DNA of 14,501 nucleotides, from assembly GCA_043775055.1 (NCBI GenBank), contig JAYVSU010000009.1, positions 1-14,501 on the forward strand, in the 5' to 3' direction. Below, in pieces: positions 13,526-14,501 of this stretch. Under the pieces are notes generated by a model that was not told where the DNA came from, did no database searches, and saw nothing but the letters and a program-made list of their open reading frames with translations. The position numbers were made by a program, and so were the translations under genes. Source of the stretch: Aalborgiella sp043775055. Its GTDB lineage: Bacteria; Pseudomonadota; Gammaproteobacteria; Burkholderiales; Burkholderiaceae_C. Positions within the stretch are counted from its first letter, which is position 1; each line of letters opens with the position of its first letter.

Positions 13526-14501
13526 TTATCTAGCCACAGTACGCTGGCCCACACCCAATGCCGCGCCCACGCTCAAGAGCAAAACGAATGCTGCGCCGTA
13601 TAAGCATGCACTGTAAAAACCTCTGTCCATCAGGGCACCAAAAATAATGGGGGAGACAGCAAAACCAACATCTAAACCTGAGTAAACCGTGCCATACACC
13701 CGCCCTGTCGCGCCTTTGGGCGTGGCTTTTTTAATCATCATGTCACGGCTCGGGCCACCTACGCCTACTGCAAAACCTGTAGCAGCCAAGCCAATCATGG
13801 TGCCGGTTGCGCCTAATACACCCGTCGCGCAAACAGCTAGCAGCACAGCCCCTGCCGTCATGGCGTATGCCACGGCTTTGTCGCTGTTAGGTTGCCTGGC
13901 TGCAATGAAACCACCGACAAACATGCCCAACGCACCGCAGAGCATGTAGGCTGTCAAGGTGGCAGTTGCCATCTCAAAACTGATGCCGTGCAAGGCTTTT
14001 AAAATCGGTACTGAAAAACTTTGCACTACTGCCAACGTCATCGTGGAAAGCAAAAAGAAACCAAAACACCACCAAACAACAGGCAGTTTTAGAAAGGCCA
14101 AATCATGAGGCCTGGCTTTTGCTCCCAACTCTGGTTCGGCATGGACAACCACTTCCGTTTTCAAACTCTCGCGGTTGATCCACAAAATAATCAAAACGGT
14201 GGCATAAAGCGCCGCAGCGGCAAAATACGCCGTGCGCCAGCTCGATAAAGCGGTGATGCCTGCATAAAAAACAGGCGCCAACGCCCAACCAAGGTTGCCC
14301 GTCAAGCCATGTGTACTGAAGGCATGCCCCAAGCGCGGTGGCGAGACCCGTTGGTTCATGATGGTGAAGTCACAGGGGTGAAATGGCGAATTGCCCAAGC
14401 CCGCCAGCGCTGCAGCAAGTATCAACCACGGGTAGCCAGCCGCAGACGCAGCCACCAGAGCTGCCAGTAAAAACACCCCGATAGCTGAAAAAAGTACAGG
14501 C
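13526..14501 (-). CDS. MFS transporter, N-terminal part missing
   Basis: This is a major facilitator superfamily transporter; the frame is open to the window edge, so the start lies outside and about 325 residues are visible. Successive hydrophobic segments are clear, for example FLLAALVAASAAGYPWLILAA, AYFAAAALYATVLIILWI, VVWWCFGFFLLSTMTLAVVQ and MIGLAATGFAVGVGG. The charged loop at about residues 105-125 of the visible part (RESLKTEVVVHAEPELGAKARP) is the usual long cytoplasmic loop between the two six-helix halves. The piece GATGRVYGTVYSGLDVGFAVSPIIFG is a typical late-helix block. The GTG at 14476 is an internal codon. The ThDP enzyme gene follows after 53 bp on the same strand, so they are probably one operon. 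Substrate unknown; a small organic acid would fit. Confidence 0.85.
   Translation of the reverse strand, partial: PVLFSAIGVFLLAALVAASAAGYPWLILAAALAGLGNSPFHPCDFTIMNQRVSPPRLGHAFSTHGLTGNLGWALAPVFYAGITALSSWRTAYFAAAALYATVLIILWINRESLKTEVVVHAEPELGAKARPHDLAFLKLPVVWWCFGFFLLSTMTLAVVQSFSVPILKALHGISFEMATATLTAYMLCGALGMFVGGFIAARQPNSDKAVAYAMTAGAVLLAVCATGVLGATGTMIGLAATGFAVGVGGPSRDMMIKKATPKGATGRVYGTVYSGLDVGFAVSPIIFGALMDRGFYSACLYGAAFVLLLSVGAALGVGQRTVAR

Noticed and set aside
1..14501. A CRISPR array, tRNA or rRNA gene, or intact insertion sequence
   Set aside because: No regularly spaced repeats, cloverleaf-like sequence, rRNA-like stretch or transposase reading frame was seen.

Overview
The window looks like chromosomal DNA of a betaproteobacterium, most likely order Burkholderiales, family Comamonadaceae. 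The signs are a YgiQ-type radical SAM protein, a Bug-type periplasmic receptor with no permease beside it, a BKACE-type catabolic operon under a LysR regulator, and G+C-rich genes separated by A+T-rich gaps. The genus cannot be fixed from sequence alone.

Layout. (1) 2-619: the C-terminal part of ygiQ. (2) About 620-2800: an accessory stretch. It holds an A+T-rich gene for a small membrane-anchored protein, a DinJ/YafQ-type toxin-antitoxin pair on the minus strand, and an HI1419/HI1420-type (HigBA-like) pair whose toxin gene carries a frameshift. (3) 2813-3941: a VOC/PhnB-like protein and a YdeI-like protein, closely spaced after the second antitoxin. (4) 4042-6328: a tightly coupled three-gene operon of an MhpA/PheA-TfdB-type FAD hydroxylase, a DUF2783-like small protein and a MarR regulator. 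A perfect palindrome overlaps the predicted promoter and is the likely MarR operator. (5) 6429-10390: a LysR regulator divergent from a three-gene operon of a 3-hydroxyacyl-CoA-dehydrogenase-family enzyme, a beta-keto acid cleavage enzyme (BKACE, DUF849) and a Bug receptor. A strong hairpin terminator follows. (6) 10552-14501, minus strand: an MFS transporter (cut by the window end), a ThDP-dependent acetolactate-synthase-like enzyme and a membrane-anchored class C beta-lactamase-like serine hydrolase.

How the genes fit together. Operon (5) reads as a short catabolic route: the Bug receptor captures a small carboxylate, the dehydrogenase oxidises a 3-hydroxy acid to a 3-keto acid, and BKACE cleaves it with acetyl-CoA into acetoacetate and a new acyl-CoA. 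The substrate is unknown. Operon (4) probably hydroxylates an aromatic compound, also unknown, under autoregulation by its own MarR protein.

The most unusual signal is a dispersed repeat of about 45 bp. It has a conserved core, AGCCGGCGTATTTATTG, followed in most copies by a small A+T hairpin of the form GCTAT-N7-ATAGC. Five copies lie between genes and a sixth lies inside the FAD hydroxylase reading frame, where it is translated. Two inverted copies bracket the membrane-protein gene, and three copies punctuate the accessory stretch.
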